A stretch of 43,197 nucleotides of DNA from NCBI GenBank assembly GCA_012031035.1, contig JAAUUT010000035.1, positions 1 through 43,197 of the forward strand, read 5' to 3'. This document shows positions 17,634-26,873 of this stretch, piece by piece. The translations under genes were made by a program, and so were the position numbers. Under the pieces are notes generated by a model. That model was not told the origin of the DNA. It worked only from the letters and a program-made list of their open reading frames with translations, and did no database searches. The first letter of the stretch is position 1. Every line of letters starts with the position of its first letter. This stretch comes from Candidatus Altimarinota bacterium. Its GTDB lineage: Bacteria > Cyanobacteriota > Cyanobacteriia > Cyanobacteriales > Microcystaceae.

Positions 17634-18830
17634 CTATTTTTGAACGTCAGTTACGCGCCAACTCAGTTTCAGGTTAACCCAGAAATTCCAAACGGTAACG
17701 ATCGCGATCGCCATCAATTTTGCTATATATTCATTAATCCCAAACACGTTAAACAGCAAATTCACAATCAATGTCTGCAAAATTATCCCAGCAAGACAAA
17801 TGATATTGAATTTGATTAACCGTTTGATTCGCTGACGCTTGCCAGGTTGTCTGCGAGATACATCTCCAAACGTCCAAAAATCGTTCCACAGAAAATTATT
17901 AATGATGGCGACTTCCGCCGAGAACATCGTGCTGCGAGTCAGTCCGAACCCTAAAACCGTCCTCAATAAGTAAAATACCCCCATATCCACAAATACGCCA
18001 CTAAATCCAACGACTCCAAAGCGGAAAAATCGCTTTACGGGCCACAGAGACAGGCGCAATCTGAGTAAGTGTTGGATATACTCTATGTATTGTTTCCAAG
18101 TAACCTTACTTTCTCCTGCTTCGCGCTCCCGAAATACGTAACCCGCCTCAGCAATCCAGCGAATTTTCCCCCTTGCAGCTACCTCAATGAGAATTTTATA
18201 ACCCACCGGACTCAAGGATGCACCAATCATGGCGCTGCGACGTACCATGAAATAACCGCTCATCGGGTCTGACAGGCGACCGATCACTTCGGGGAGAATT
18301 ATCAATCCTAGCATTTGCGCGCCGCGAGACAAAAATCGTCGCACCGCACTCCATTCGCTCACCCCACCGCCTTCGACGTGACGACTAGCTAAGGCTAAAT
18401 CTGCTCCTCTTTCCATTTCCTGTAAGAGTTGTAGGAGGACTTCTGGCGGATGTTGCAAGTCGGCATCGATTACGCCTAAAATTTCTCCTCTAGCGACTTG
18501 CCATCCCCGCACGACTGCGGTGGAGAGTCCTTTTTCAGATTGTCGGCGCATGACTCGCAGTTGGGGATAATCTGGGAGCAATTCTTGAGCGACTTTCCAA
18601 GTAAGGTCGGGACTGTTATCATCGACAACAATTAATTCATATTGTCCGGGTATATAGCCATCGAGTAAGTCGCTAAGAATTTGAACAATTTTTTGAATAT
18701 TTTGACTTTCTTTATAAGTCGGAAGAACTAGAGAAAATTTGAGTGGTTCTTGTCCGACGCTATCTATAAAATAAGGTTGTGCGGGAATTTGTAAAGCACC
18801 AGAGGGAACGGGTAAAAGAGAGTCATTCAT
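17634..18830 (-). CDS. GT2 polyprenyl-phosphate sugar transferase fused to GtrA-like membrane domain
   Basis: The 398-aa protein has a DPM1-like family 2 glycosyltransferase domain (about residues 30-255) with LVLPTYKESQNI, the VVDDNSPD nucleotide-binding motif and the catalytic-metal motif DADLQHPPE. A GtrA-like four-helix membrane domain (about residues 265-390, start RFFRFGVVGFSGVFVD) follows. Enzymes of this kind attach a sugar from a nucleotide donor to polyprenyl phosphate and probably help flip it. The product would be the lipid donor needed by GT39-type transferases, two of which are the next genes upstream. It starts 23 bases after the stop of the frameshifted GT39 gene, which indicates one operon. 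Confidence 0.93.
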   Translation of the reverse strand: MNDSLLPVPSGALQIPAQPYFIDSVGQEPLKFSLVLPTYKESQNIQKIVQILSDLLDGYIPGQYELIVVDDNSPDLTWKVAQELLPDYPQLRVMRRQSEKGLSTAVVRGWQVARGEILGVIDADLQHPPEVLLQLLQEMERGADLALASRHVEGGGVSEWSAVRRFLSRGAQMLGLIILPEVIGRLSDPMSGYFMVRRSAMIGASLSPVGYKILIEVAARGKIRWIAEAGYVFREREAGESKVTWKQYIEYIQHLLRLRLSLWPVKRFFRFGVVGFSGVFVDMGVFYLLRTVLGFGLTRSTMFSAEVAIINNFLWNDFWTFGDVSRRQPGKRQRIKRLIKFNIICLAGIILQTLIVNLLFNVFGINEYIAKLMAIAIVTVWNFWVNLKLSWRVTDVQK

Positions 18831-18853
18831 TAGTTAATTAGCAGTTAAAAATA

Positions 18854-20505
18854 TTAGTTAGTGTCTTGTTCGTAAAGCGTTAAATTAAAATTATCTAGCT
18901 CCCACGTGCCGATGAGCGGTAAGGTTTTTTCTAGCTGATATCGACCTTCTAAAAGTTGTTGAATTTGCTGTTTTTGTTCTGGCGTAGTGGGTTTTCCCCA
19001 AACGGGTCTAGAACTTTCTAGCCAGAGAATTCGTCGATCGCGATCGCCGCTAGATGCTAAAGTCTTTTGCAGTGCGGGAATGAGTTTGTCCGATGGCTGC
19101 GCCAGTAGCATCACTGGTGCAGTTGGGGGTAAATAGTATGCTAAACGCAAAACATGACCCCACGCAAAAGAATTCATGACGATTAAAGTTTGTGCGTTTG
19201 GTTTCTGTTCAATTATGTCTGCTATTTCGTGAAACATCCAGCGATGGCGAAGGCTGAAATCGGCGCTACTAATCCCTAAATATAAGATTAACAGGGAGAT
19301 CGCCGCGATTTTTTGCCATTTTTTTGTCGCTCGTTCGATCCAAACAACTAATAATAATAAACAACCAGGAAGCACAAAAATAACCGATCGCCCCCACCCA
19401 AAACCCAAGGTAAACTTTTTGGTAATAATGTCGATGCTTAGCATGAGCAATAGGGGAAGGACTCCCAAGCATAAGACAATTCCTAACGTTTGACGCTGGT
19501 TATTCTTCCAAAGACCGATACTACAGGCGATTAGTAGCGCGATCGCAATGATTCCAGCAATTGTGGCTAATATAGGGGGGATACTGCTCGCCCAATCCCC
19601 TAAAATTAAATGGATGCCTAATGTTTGTGTTACTTCTTGCAGGTGTTGCGACATGGCTTGCAGCCAATTGCTAGAAGCCGAAAATCTTCCTAAATCGGCA
19701 TTATTTAGTTGTTGGCGAGTTCCCCACAATATCCAGGGGACGTTAATTAAAATCCCCCCTCCAAAACAGAGTCCGTATTGCCACCAGCGCCGCTTGTCCA
19801 ACCACAATACTAAAATTCCCATCGCGACTAACAAACAGGCGAAGTAATAAAATGTCATCAATCCCCCTCGATCGCGACAATTAAAACGAGACTCCAAAGC
19901 CATCTTTTTTTGACTTTTTCTGAGGAAGGTTGCGTATTTAGATAAATTAGTTCGATTAACGCCCAAAAGCTCAAAATTGTCCAAAAAACTAGCGAACCAT
20001 ACATCCGTACATTCAGAGAATGAAACAGATAAAACGGGTTTAATCCTAATACAGCAGCGAACAGCAAACCGCCGCGATGACCGATTAAACAACGACCCAA
20101 ACCATAGGCGCTTCCTATTGCTCCCAGACTGAATAAAGCGACTAAACTGCGCATTGCTATTTCTGAGTTGCCAAATAAGCGCAGCCAAATATATTGTCCG
20201 ATGAAAAATAGCGGGGGATGAGGTTCGGCAATGAGTCCTTTAAGGAAATTGACAGTTGTGGTTAAAAAATCGCCAAATTCTTTTTCTAGGGGTAAATTTA
20301 GCAGGGGAAGATAACTTGATATTAGGACAGGTGTTTCGGTAGGATCGTCATAGAGATTTTTTTGTCCTGCCGATAGCAATAATGAGAGAATTTCGTCGTA
20401 CCAAAATTCTCGGCTTCCCAAATTTACGAGTCTTATAATAGTTGCGATCGCGATCGCGGCTAAAACTAAAAAATCCAAGGATAAGTATCTTGAGAGTTTT
20501 GGCAT
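18854..20505 (-). pseudogene. GT39-like membrane glycosyltransferase, frameshifted (550 aa if repaired)
   Basis: Two overlapping reading frames together make one protein. The N-terminal part (ATG at 20505) has the family features REFWYDEIL, with the catalytic acidic pair in the first periplasmic loop, EPHPPLFFIG and several membrane helices. It runs into a stop at 19858-19860. The C-terminal part continues in another frame from MTFYYFACLLV to the stop at 18854. Adding one G to the five-G run (minus strand; CCCCC at 19863-19867) joins them as VAIEGGLMTFYYF without loss. The repaired length of about 550 aa matches its divergent neighbour (540 aa). Members move a sugar from a polyprenyl phosphate donor to protein or lipid at the periplasmic face. 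This could be a genuine mutation, slippage or a sequence error. Confidence 0.85.
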
Positions 20506-20618
20506 TGGGAAGTTTGTGCTAGTACGATCTAAACTAGAGGTTTATATAAATGTTTGAAAATAGCCAAAAAAATTTTACGCTAGGTTGCTGACTATAGATT
20601 ATCTCATGAGTAGTCAAA

Positions 20619-22241
20619 ATGAAAACTACAAGACCATCTCCCATCAAACCCAAAATAGCTAAGCAAAATTTTGGGTTTAAGTGGTTAAAGTTTTTATTGA
20701 TAATTGTTATAACGATAGGAATAATTTTTCGCTTTACTAATTTAGATAAAAAAATTTATTGGGATGATGAAATTTTTAGTTCGTTAAGAGTTTCTGGGTT
20801 TACATCCCAAGAAGTAGGGCAACAATTACGCGATCGCATCGTTGGCGTTAAAGAATTACAAAACTATCAATATCCCAATCCTGAAAAAACTGCTTTTGAT
20901 ACTATTAATGGGTTAGCTGAAGAAGAACCGCAACTTCCACCACTTTATTTCCTTTTAACGCGGTTTTGGGTACAAATTTTGGGGAATTCAGTCGCTATAA
21001 CCAGAAGTTTATCGGCTGTTTTTAACGTGCTAACAATTATAGTCACTTACTGGCTAGTACAAGAGTTATTTAAGTCTCCGCTTGTCGGATGGATAGCAAT
21101 GGCTTTAATGGCAGTTTCGCCTTTTCATTTACTCTATGGACAAGCAGCGCGTCAATATAGTTTGTGGGGATTGATGACAATTTTATCTTGTTTGGCACTG
21201 TTGCGAGCAAGACGACTTAATAATCTTTTAAATTGGGGGTTTTACAGGATTACTATTGCTTTAGGATTGTATACATTACCGCTTTTTTTATTGGTAACTG
21301 TCGGACATGGAATCTATATTATTGCTATTGAAAATTTCCAATTAAACAAAACGGTTAAAAACTATCTAGTCTCTCTAATTGTTGGTCTTCTTGCTTTTAC
21401 TCCTTGGGTAATGTTGACCTTATTTGAAGTAGGAAACTTACAAGAGACAACAAGCTGGTTACAATATGGGTTTGAAAACGGAATTCCTGAATTAGTTTTT
21501 AATTGGTTGCGACATATCGCTAGACTGTTTATCGATCTCGAATCCAATTATAAGTTTGATTATACTAATCCTTTTCCCTATATCATTCCAGTTATCGCAA
21601 TCGTTACTCTCACTTTATATTCAGTCTATTTTCTCTGCGATCGCACGAATAAAGAATCGTGGTTATTTATTTTAAGCTTAATCGGTGCAACAGTGCTGCC
21701 GCTAATCTTTTTAGATTTGGTATTAGGAGGTAAGCGATCGGGAATTACTAGATATTTAGTTCCATCTTATCTAGGATTGCAAATCTCTGTCGCTTATTTC
21801 TTGGCAACTCAATTAGTTCCGAACTCAATTGCATTTTGGAAACAACAGTTTTGGAAACTTCTTACACTTGCATTATTGTCGATAGGAATTCTCTCTTATG
21901 CAAATATTTCTACTGCACCAGTTTGGTGGAACAATGGAGTTTCTAAAATTGGACAAATCGCCGACATTACTCCACTTGTAAATCAAAAGAAGAACCCTTT
22001 AATTATTAGCGATGCGGGATGGGTCGATCTAGTGGCATTAAGCTATAATCTTAAACCCAATGTAAAGTATGAGTTGGTCAGCCGGGAAACTTTTTCTCAA
22101 ATGCCCGAAGGATTTAGCGATTATTTCTTGTATAAACCTTCTGAGAGTTTTAAAGCAGAATTGCAAGAAAAAGGTTATCAAATACAACCGAGTTCTCGAT
22201 TCAATACGTCTTGGTTATGGAAATTAACTCAAAAGAAATGA
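20619..22241 (+). CDS. GT39-like membrane glycosyltransferase
   Basis: This 540-aa polytopic membrane protein has about ten to twelve hydrophobic helices. The first loop after helix 1 contains IYWDDEIFSS, the acidic pair typical of the PMT/ArnT-like superfamily, and EPQLPPLYFLL follows as the second conserved loop. The C-terminal part is a smaller soluble domain (VNQKKNPLIISDAGWVDL). It would transfer sugars from polyprenyl phosphate donors at the outer face of the inner membrane. It is divergent from and paralogous to the frameshifted gene at 18854-20505, so it may cover for loss of that copy. The acceptor is unknown. It is AT-rich compared with neighbouring genes, by eye. Confidence 0.9.
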   Translation: MKTTRPSPIKPKIAKQNFGFKWLKFLLIIVITIGIIFRFTNLDKKIYWDDEIFSSLRVSGFTSQEVGQQLRDRIVGVKELQNYQYPNPEKTAFDTINGLAEEEPQLPPLYFLLTRFWVQILGNSVAITRSLSAVFNVLTIIVTYWLVQELFKSPLVGWIAMALMAVSPFHLLYGQAARQYSLWGLMTILSCLALLRARRLNNLLNWGFYRITIALGLYTLPLFLLVTVGHGIYIIAIENFQLNKTVKNYLVSLIVGLLAFTPWVMLTLFEVGNLQETTSWLQYGFENGIPELVFNWLRHIARLFIDLESNYKFDYTNPFPYIIPVIAIVTLTLYSVYFLCDRTNKESWLFILSLIGATVLPLIFLDLVLGGKRSGITRYLVPSYLGLQISVAYFLATQLVPNSIAFWKQQFWKLLTLALLSIGILSYANISTAPVWWNNGVSKIGQIADITPLVNQKKNPLIISDAGWVDLVALSYNLKPNVKYELVSRETFSQMPEGFSDYFLYKPSESFKAELQEKGYQIQPSSRFNTSWLWKLTQKK

Positions 22242-22381
22242 AGAGAAACGGTCGATTTGGGAATTTTGCCTGCTTTTTTGACGTTTAACTATTTTTTTAG
22301 CGCGATCGGATCTTTGCACAATCTAATGCTAAAGTTATTGTCTGGTATCCGATTACTCCATTCAAAAAGGCTAAATTTTTG

Positions 22382-23071
22382 GTGTTGAATCAGTCGATCT
22401 GGACTTTCCCGCTATTAAGTATTGTCGTTGTTAAACTCGTTTTTACAATCTCATTTCCTGTAAGAAGTGAAACCCCATCAATCGATTTAAGTCCAGATGA
22501 GATTGAAGAAAGTCCCGTCCTACAACGATGGATAGAAAAGATTCCCGATGTTTCAGAAGACATAAAGAACGATCCCAGTTTTCGGACTCGCATTCGCTTG
22601 GGATATTCTCATTTTCCCTCGTCTGGCGATGCTGGAGGATTTAATATCGGCGTAGAAGATCTTTTTATTGGCGAAACGGGATTAACGGTTAGTGGAGATT
22701 ATCAAGCTTCTTTTAATGGCGATCGCGCTTCAGTAGGAGGAGATTTGCGTTATTATATTTTACCTCTAGGCAACTATATTAATATTGCTCCAGTTTTAGG
22801 CTATCGCTATATTGAAACTAATGGTTATTCTACCGATGGTGCGAACGTAGGTCTTAGATTGATGTTTGCTTTATCGCGTACTGGTGCTGCCGATATTTCC
22901 TTAACTCAAAGCTTTGTTTCTCCAGGCGGTAGCGAAGAAGTAGGAATGACTACCCTTTCTCTTGGCTATGCACTGACTGAGAATTTACGATTGTCTACTG
23001 ATATTCAAAAACAAAATTCAACCAACTCAAAAGATAGTCGAGTAGGAATTGTTTTAGAATGGATGCCTTGA
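22382..23071 (+). CDS. Exported beta-rich protein, probably outer membrane or surface-associated
   Basis: The protein is about 229 aa, with an N-terminal hydrophobic signal-like stretch (residues 8-25) and cleavage predicted near VRSE. The mature part alternates short beta strands with Gly/Asn/Asp turns: RIRLGYSHF, NIGVEDLFI, LTVSGDYQASF, GGDLRYYILPLG and others up to VGIVLEWMP. It ends close to the aromatic C-terminus common for outer membrane barrels. I do not recognise the family. The start is uncertain among TTG 22379, GTG 22382 and TTG 22385, all downstream of an AAAAAGG at 22364-22370. Confidence 0.72.
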   Translation: MLNQSIWTFPLLSIVVVKLVFTISFPVRSETPSIDLSPDEIEESPVLQRWIEKIPDVSEDIKNDPSFRTRIRLGYSHFPSSGDAGGFNIGVEDLFIGETGLTVSGDYQASFNGDRASVGGDLRYYILPLGNYINIAPVLGYRYIETNGYSTDGANVGLRLMFALSRTGAADISLTQSFVSPGGSEEVGMTTLSLGYALTENLRLSTDIQKQNSTNSKDSRVGIVLEWMP

Positions 23072-23073
23072 AT

Positions 23074-23103
23074 CAGTTATCAGTGACCTGTTACCAGTGA
23101 CCA
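23074..23103. repeat. CAGTTATCAGTGACC-type dispersed repeat
   Basis: Short units like CAGTTATCAGTGACC and CAGTGACCA are joined here. Similar copies lie at 38512-38539, 8166-8178, 5163-5180 and 4066-4115. All are intergenic and fit the short tandemly repeated sequences of cyanobacteria. Confidence 0.55.
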
Positions 23104-23183
23104 AGTGATTTTAATAGTAACAATAGAAGTAATGACTAGATTTGTCTAGGATTTATCTAGCAGGAACAGGACGAGTGCAAACT

Positions 23184-23969
23184 TTAAGCCCAATTAGCAA
23201 AGTCTTGCTCGAATCGTTCTAGGGAAAGAAGTTTAATATCTTGGCGATCGCGAAGTGAATCTCTCGTCTGTTGGGTATTATATCCCCAATCGGCTAAATA
23301 TAATTTCACGGCTTGTAAATCGGCTTGTTGTCGAACTAGTTCGAGTGCTTCTAAGCGATCTTCAATAAACCATAAATTTTCGGGAGTTTGCGCCTGAATT
23401 TCTAGTAATTTTCGTAACGTTTCGTATTTAGGACGTTTATCTTCTTTCCCAAAAATTGTGTTTTCTGGTAATTCAATTTTCTGTTGCTGCAATAATTGTT
23501 TGACAAAACGACCTTCTTTGGTAGTGACGATATAAACTTTGGTTGAGGAAGTGAGAATTTGACGAATTCTCGGAATAACGCCGGGATAAAATCGATGTAG
23601 TGCCAGCCAGCTTTCTAAATCTGAGGCAATCCATTCATCTCTTACGGTATCGAGTTGTTTGCTTATTTCTTTTTTATCGAGTCGTTCGGATTCTACAATT
23701 TGGTTGGCAACTGTTAACCAATTTTGTAAAATTTTCTCTTCAGCAACTCCTAAAATTAATGCTCTCAATAAAATTGGCATTTCCCAACCTGTCTCGATAA
23801 CCGGACGCAAGCGATGAAAGATAGGTTCTAATTCGTCGCTTACAATGTTTTCATCTGCTTGCCAGATTTTTTGGTAAGTTCGTTTGGTCGTTTGAAAATA
23901 TTCGATTAATCCATCGCAGATTACGCCATCAAAATCTAGCGCCAGTATAGTGGGAGAAGGATGAGACAC
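23184..23969 (-). CDS. HAD-superfamily hydrolase
   Basis: The 261-aa protein carries all four HAD motifs: motif I DFDGVIC (nucleophile Asp about residue 12), motif II as VTTKEGR (Thr), motif III Lys in GKEDKRPKYETL and motif IV in WFIEDRLEAL with the metal-binding Asp. A helical cap of about 110 residues lies between motifs I and II (C1 type). It is therefore a cytoplasmic phosphatase or related enzyme, but the substrate is unknown. The start is a GTG at 23969, giving the normal distance to motif I. It is convergent with the preceding gene; the gap 23072-23183 carries a CAGTTATCAGTGACC repeat. Confidence 0.9.
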   Translation of the reverse strand: MSHPSPTILALDFDGVICDGLIEYFQTTKRTYQKIWQADENIVSDELEPIFHRLRPVIETGWEMPILLRALILGVAEEKILQNWLTVANQIVESERLDKKEISKQLDTVRDEWIASDLESWLALHRFYPGVIPRIRQILTSSTKVYIVTTKEGRFVKQLLQQQKIELPENTIFGKEDKRPKYETLRKLLEIQAQTPENLWFIEDRLEALELVRQQADLQAVKLYLADWGYNTQQTRDSLRDRQDIKLLSLERFEQDFANWA

Positions 23970-24101
23970 GATTGATTTAAAAAGAATAGCTAACGGGACT
24001 TAAACAGTCTATCAAGAAAAAATCCTCTGGGTTTAATATGCGTTCGATGAGATGAGGGTTTTTTCCTAGTCATACGTATAACCAGGAAACCTTATAACTC
24101 A

Positions 24102-24173
24102 AGCCGATGATGAGATTTGAACTCACGACCAATTGATTACGAATCAACTACTCTACCACTGAGCTACATCGGC
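24102..24173 (-). tRNA. tRNA-Thr (anticodon CGT)
   Basis: The 72-nt cloverleaf on the minus strand has acceptor stem GCCGATG paired with CATCGGC and discriminator T, a D arm with AGTGGTAGAG, an anticodon stem around loop TTCGTAA giving anticodon CGT, and a T arm GTTCAAATC. No CCA is encoded. It reads the ACG threonine codon. The rest of the 310-base gap 23970-24279 shows no gene. Confidence 0.93.
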
Positions 24174-24279
24174 ATTACCCGGATCTCAGTATAGCGCAAA
24201 AAATGGATGAAACGATACACTATTCTGTGTACGGGGAAATATTGCGATCGCAATATTTTTTAAGTAAAAACGCAAATCA

Positions 24280-24564
24280 ATGACTAATTCGCAAGCCAAT
24301 AAGCAATCTCTAAGTAGTAAAAATTCACTCAAAAAAACCGATCCAGAAAAATATGCAAGACTAAAAGCAGAAGCACAAGCTCCTTACAAAGGGTTAAGAC
24401 TATTTTTCTATTTGGCTTTTGGGGCTTCTGGTTTCATTGGTGCAGTTGTTTTTCTAGCGCAATTAGCAGCAGGTAGAAATATTACTTCAGCTTTACCTAA
24501 TTTTGCTTTACAAATCGGACTTGTTGCTTTAACAATTTGGTTATTTCGCTGGGAAAATAAATAA
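24280..24564 (+). CDS. DUF3493 small membrane protein
   Basis: The 94-aa protein has a hydrophilic N-terminus with KTDPEKYARLKAEAQAPYKG, the family signature, then two membrane helices (about residues 44-64 and 72-90) linked by AGRNITSALPN. The DUF3493 family is restricted to cyanobacteria and plastids; plant relatives have been tied to photosystem II assembly, so a thylakoid role is possible but inferred. It is followed 56 bases later by argS in the same direction. Confidence 0.88.
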   Translation: MTNSQANKQSLSSKNSLKKTDPEKYARLKAEAQAPYKGLRLFFYLAFGASGFIGAVVFLAQLAAGRNITSALPNFALQIGLVALTIWLFRWENK

Positions 24565-24620
24565 TACAGTAGGAAAACCTTCACTCCAGTTATTAATGGT
24601 TGTTAAGTAAAACATTAACT

Positions 24621-26378
24621 ATGAATTCTATTATCGAACAGCTAAATAATCGTTTTGGCGAAGCATTGATTGCCGCTTTTGGCAAGGAATTTGCTAAGAT
24701 TGATTCCTTATTATTTCCTGCTAGCAATCCTAAATTTGGAGATTATCAATCTAATATTGCTTTATCTTTAGCCAAACAATTAGGACAACAACCTCGCGCG
24801 ATCGCACAACAATTAATCGAAAATTTAAATGTTGCAGATCTCTGCGAAAAACCAGAAATTGCTGGGGCAGGTTTTATTAACCTCACCTTGAAACCAAGTT
24901 ATCTAGAAACGCAAATCGGTAAAATTCAAAAAGATCCTCGCTTAGGCATAGAAAAAGCTAAATATCCTCAGAAAGAACTGGTTGATTTTTCGAGTCCAAA
25001 CATCGCCAAAGAAATGCACGTCGGACACTTACGTTCTACAATCATTGGAGATTGTATTGCTCGCATTCTTGAGTTTCGCGGACACGATGTATTGCGCCTT
25101 AACCATATCGGAGATTGGGGAACGCAATTTGGCATGTTAATTGCTTATTTAAAAGAAGTTTGTCCCGAAGCTTTAATTACCGCAGATGCTTTAGATCTGG
25201 GAGACTTAGTAACTTTTTACAAACAAGCAAAAATTCGTTTTGATGAAGACGAAGCGTTTCAAGAAATAGCAAGAAAAGAAGTTGTTAAGTTACAAGCAGG
25301 CGCAGAAGATAGTCTTCGTGCTTGGCAATTATTATGCGAACAATCTCGTCGCGAATTTCAAGTTATTTACGACCTTCTCGATATCCAAATAACTGAAAGA
25401 GGAGAGTCTTTTTACAATCCGTTACTGCCGGGAATTGTTGAAGACTTAGACAAGCAAGGTTTATTGGTAGAAGATGCAGGGGCAAAATGCGTTTTCTTGG
25501 AAGGATTTACTAACAAAGAAGGTCAACCTTTACCTTTAATCGTTCAGAAATCTGATGGTGGTTATAATTACGCTACCACCGATTTAGCTGCCCTAAAATA
25601 TCGCGTTCGACAAGATAACGTTCAGAGAATTATTTATGTTACCGATGTAGGACAATCCAATCACTTTGCTCAAGTTTTTCAAGTAGCAAAACGTGCTGGA
25701 TTTCTTCCCGATAATGTAAAGGTCGTTCACGTTCCTTTTGGGTTAGTGTTAGGAGAAGGCGGGAAAAAGTTAAAAACGCGCTCTGGGGATACAATTAAAT
25801 TAAAAGATTTATTAGACGAAGCGATCGCAGGCGCTCGAAAAGAATTAGCGCAAAGATTAGCCGATGAAAACCGTCAAGAAACTGAAGAATTTATCAATAA
25901 CGTGTCGCGAGTCATCGGGATTAGCGCGGTTAAATATGCAGATTTGAGTCAAAACCGCAATAGCAATTATATCTTTAGCTATGCCAAAATGCTCGATCGC
26001 AAAGGAAATACGGCTCCTTATCTGCTTTATGCTTATGCAAGGGTACAAAGCATTAGTCGTAAAGACAATATTAATTTTGAACAATTAGCAGGCGATGCAA
26101 AAATTATTTTAGAACATGAAACTGAATTAGCTTTGGCAAAATATCTCTTGCAGTCAACGGAAATTATTAGCAATGTAGAACGAGATTTGTTGCCCAATCG
26201 TCTATGCGAGTATCTATACGAATTGAGCCAAAAATTTAATAAATTTTATGAATTTTGCCCAGTTCTTCAATCTGATGAACCCGCCAGAACCTCTCGTTTA
26301 ATTTTATGCGATCTAACTGCTCGGACGTTAAAATTAGGACTGTCTTTATTGGGAATTCCGGTATTAGAAAGAATGTAA
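24621..26378 (+). CDS. argS: Arginyl-tRNA synthetase
   Basis: This is a 585-aa class I aminoacyl-tRNA synthetase. It has the N-terminal ArgRS-specific domain (Add1, with [18 protein letters not shown]), the HIGH-type motif HVGH in [14 protein letters not shown] (about residues 131-144), the KMSKS equivalent LKTRSGD (about 385) and the C-terminal DALR anticodon-binding domain. It charges tRNA-Arg. ATG 24621 gives the normal MNSIIEQL start. A TTG at 24600 would add seven residues without support. Confidence 0.98.
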   Translation: MNSIIEQLNNRFGEALIAAFGKEFAKIDSLLFPASNPKFGDYQSNIALSLAKQLGQQPRAIAQQLIENLNVADLCEKPEIAGAGFINLTLKPSYLETQIGKIQKDPRLGIEKAKYPQKELVDFSSPNIAKEMHVGHLRSTIIGDCIARILEFRGHDVLRLNHIGDWGTQFGMLIAYLKEVCPEALITADALDLGDLVTFYKQAKIRFDEDEAFQEIARKEVVKLQAGAEDSLRAWQLLCEQSRREFQVIYDLLDIQITERGESFYNPLLPGIVEDLDKQGLLVEDAGAKCVFLEGFTNKEGQPLPLIVQKSDGGYNYATTDLAALKYRVRQDNVQRIIYVTDVGQSNHFAQVFQVAKRAGFLPDNVKVVHVPFGLVLGEGGKKLKTRSGDTIKLKDLLDEAIAGARKELAQRLADENRQETEEFINNVSRVIGISAVKYADLSQNRNSNYIFSYAKMLDRKGNTAPYLLYAYARVQSISRKDNINFEQLAGDAKIILEHETELALAKYLLQSTEIISNVERDLLPNRLCEYLYELSQKFNKFYEFCPVLQSDEPARTSRLILCDLTARTLKLGLSLLGIPVLERM

Positions 26379-26406
26379 ATTAATTATCCATTAATTATCC
26401 ATAAAT

Positions 26407-26434
26407 GTAGGGGCGAATGGTCATTCGCCCCTAC
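26407..26434. repeat. 12-bp perfect inverted repeat downstream of argS
   Basis: GTAGGGGCGAAT, a GGTC loop and ATTCGCCCCTAC form a strong hairpin 28 bases after argS. It is a dispersed cyanobacterial hairpin and could stop transcription, though it has no T run. A half copy (GTAGGGGCGAATGGTC) is at 16972-16987. The rest of 26379-26873 (about 495 bases) holds only a weak small reading frame on the minus strand and a 7-bp hairpin (26733-26758). Confidence 0.7.
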
Positions 26435-26481
26435 AGATCGTTATTCAATGTAAAAAAATTGCCCTTTGATGATAAATTGGA

Positions 26482-26685
26482 CTAAAGCTTTGAGACTACA
26501 TTCACAGCTTTACAAAAAAAGTTGCTAGTATTCACACAGCTTTGACGAAATGGGCTAAGCTTCAGAGAAAGGTAATTAACAGTTTGTTCCGACGATGACC
26601 TCGAACTGACAGTTGGTTTACCGAATTGCATAGAAAAGTACAGCAAAAAGGTAAACGTACTGGCAAGCAATAATCTTTCCCACAT
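26482..26685 (-). CDS. Possible small exported peptide (doubtful)
   Basis: A 67-codon frame (ATG at 26685, alternative GTG at 26697) has a hydrophobic N-terminus (RLLLASTFTFLLYFSM) followed by a Ser-rich polar tail with two Cys. That could be a signal peptide and a small secreted protein. No family is recognised and no Shine-Dalgarno sequence is obvious. It is listed because it fills the middle of a 495-base gap and may well be chance. Confidence 0.22.
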   Translation of the reverse strand: MWERLLLASTFTFLLYFSMQFGKPTVSSRSSSEQTVNYLSLKLSPFRQSCVNTSNFFCKAVNVVSKL

Positions 26686-26873
26686 CACACACACCACAAT
26701 TAAAAGATTTGCTTAGTTAGATATTTGCTGCCACTTCTCCCGACAATAAGAGAGAAGTCTAAACTTGAGGATAGAACTGATTAGGCACGGCGATCGCAAT
26801 TACTGTGACACTATTTAAATTGGCGCAAACGCGAATTGCACTAAGCATTTATTCTTATTAAGATAGCAAGCAA

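Noticed and set aside
19858-20188. Long extra N-terminus of the downstream GT39 frame as a separate protein
   Set aside because: The part before MTFYYF is an out-of-frame reading of the upstream half of the same gene; the family signature runs through the other frame.
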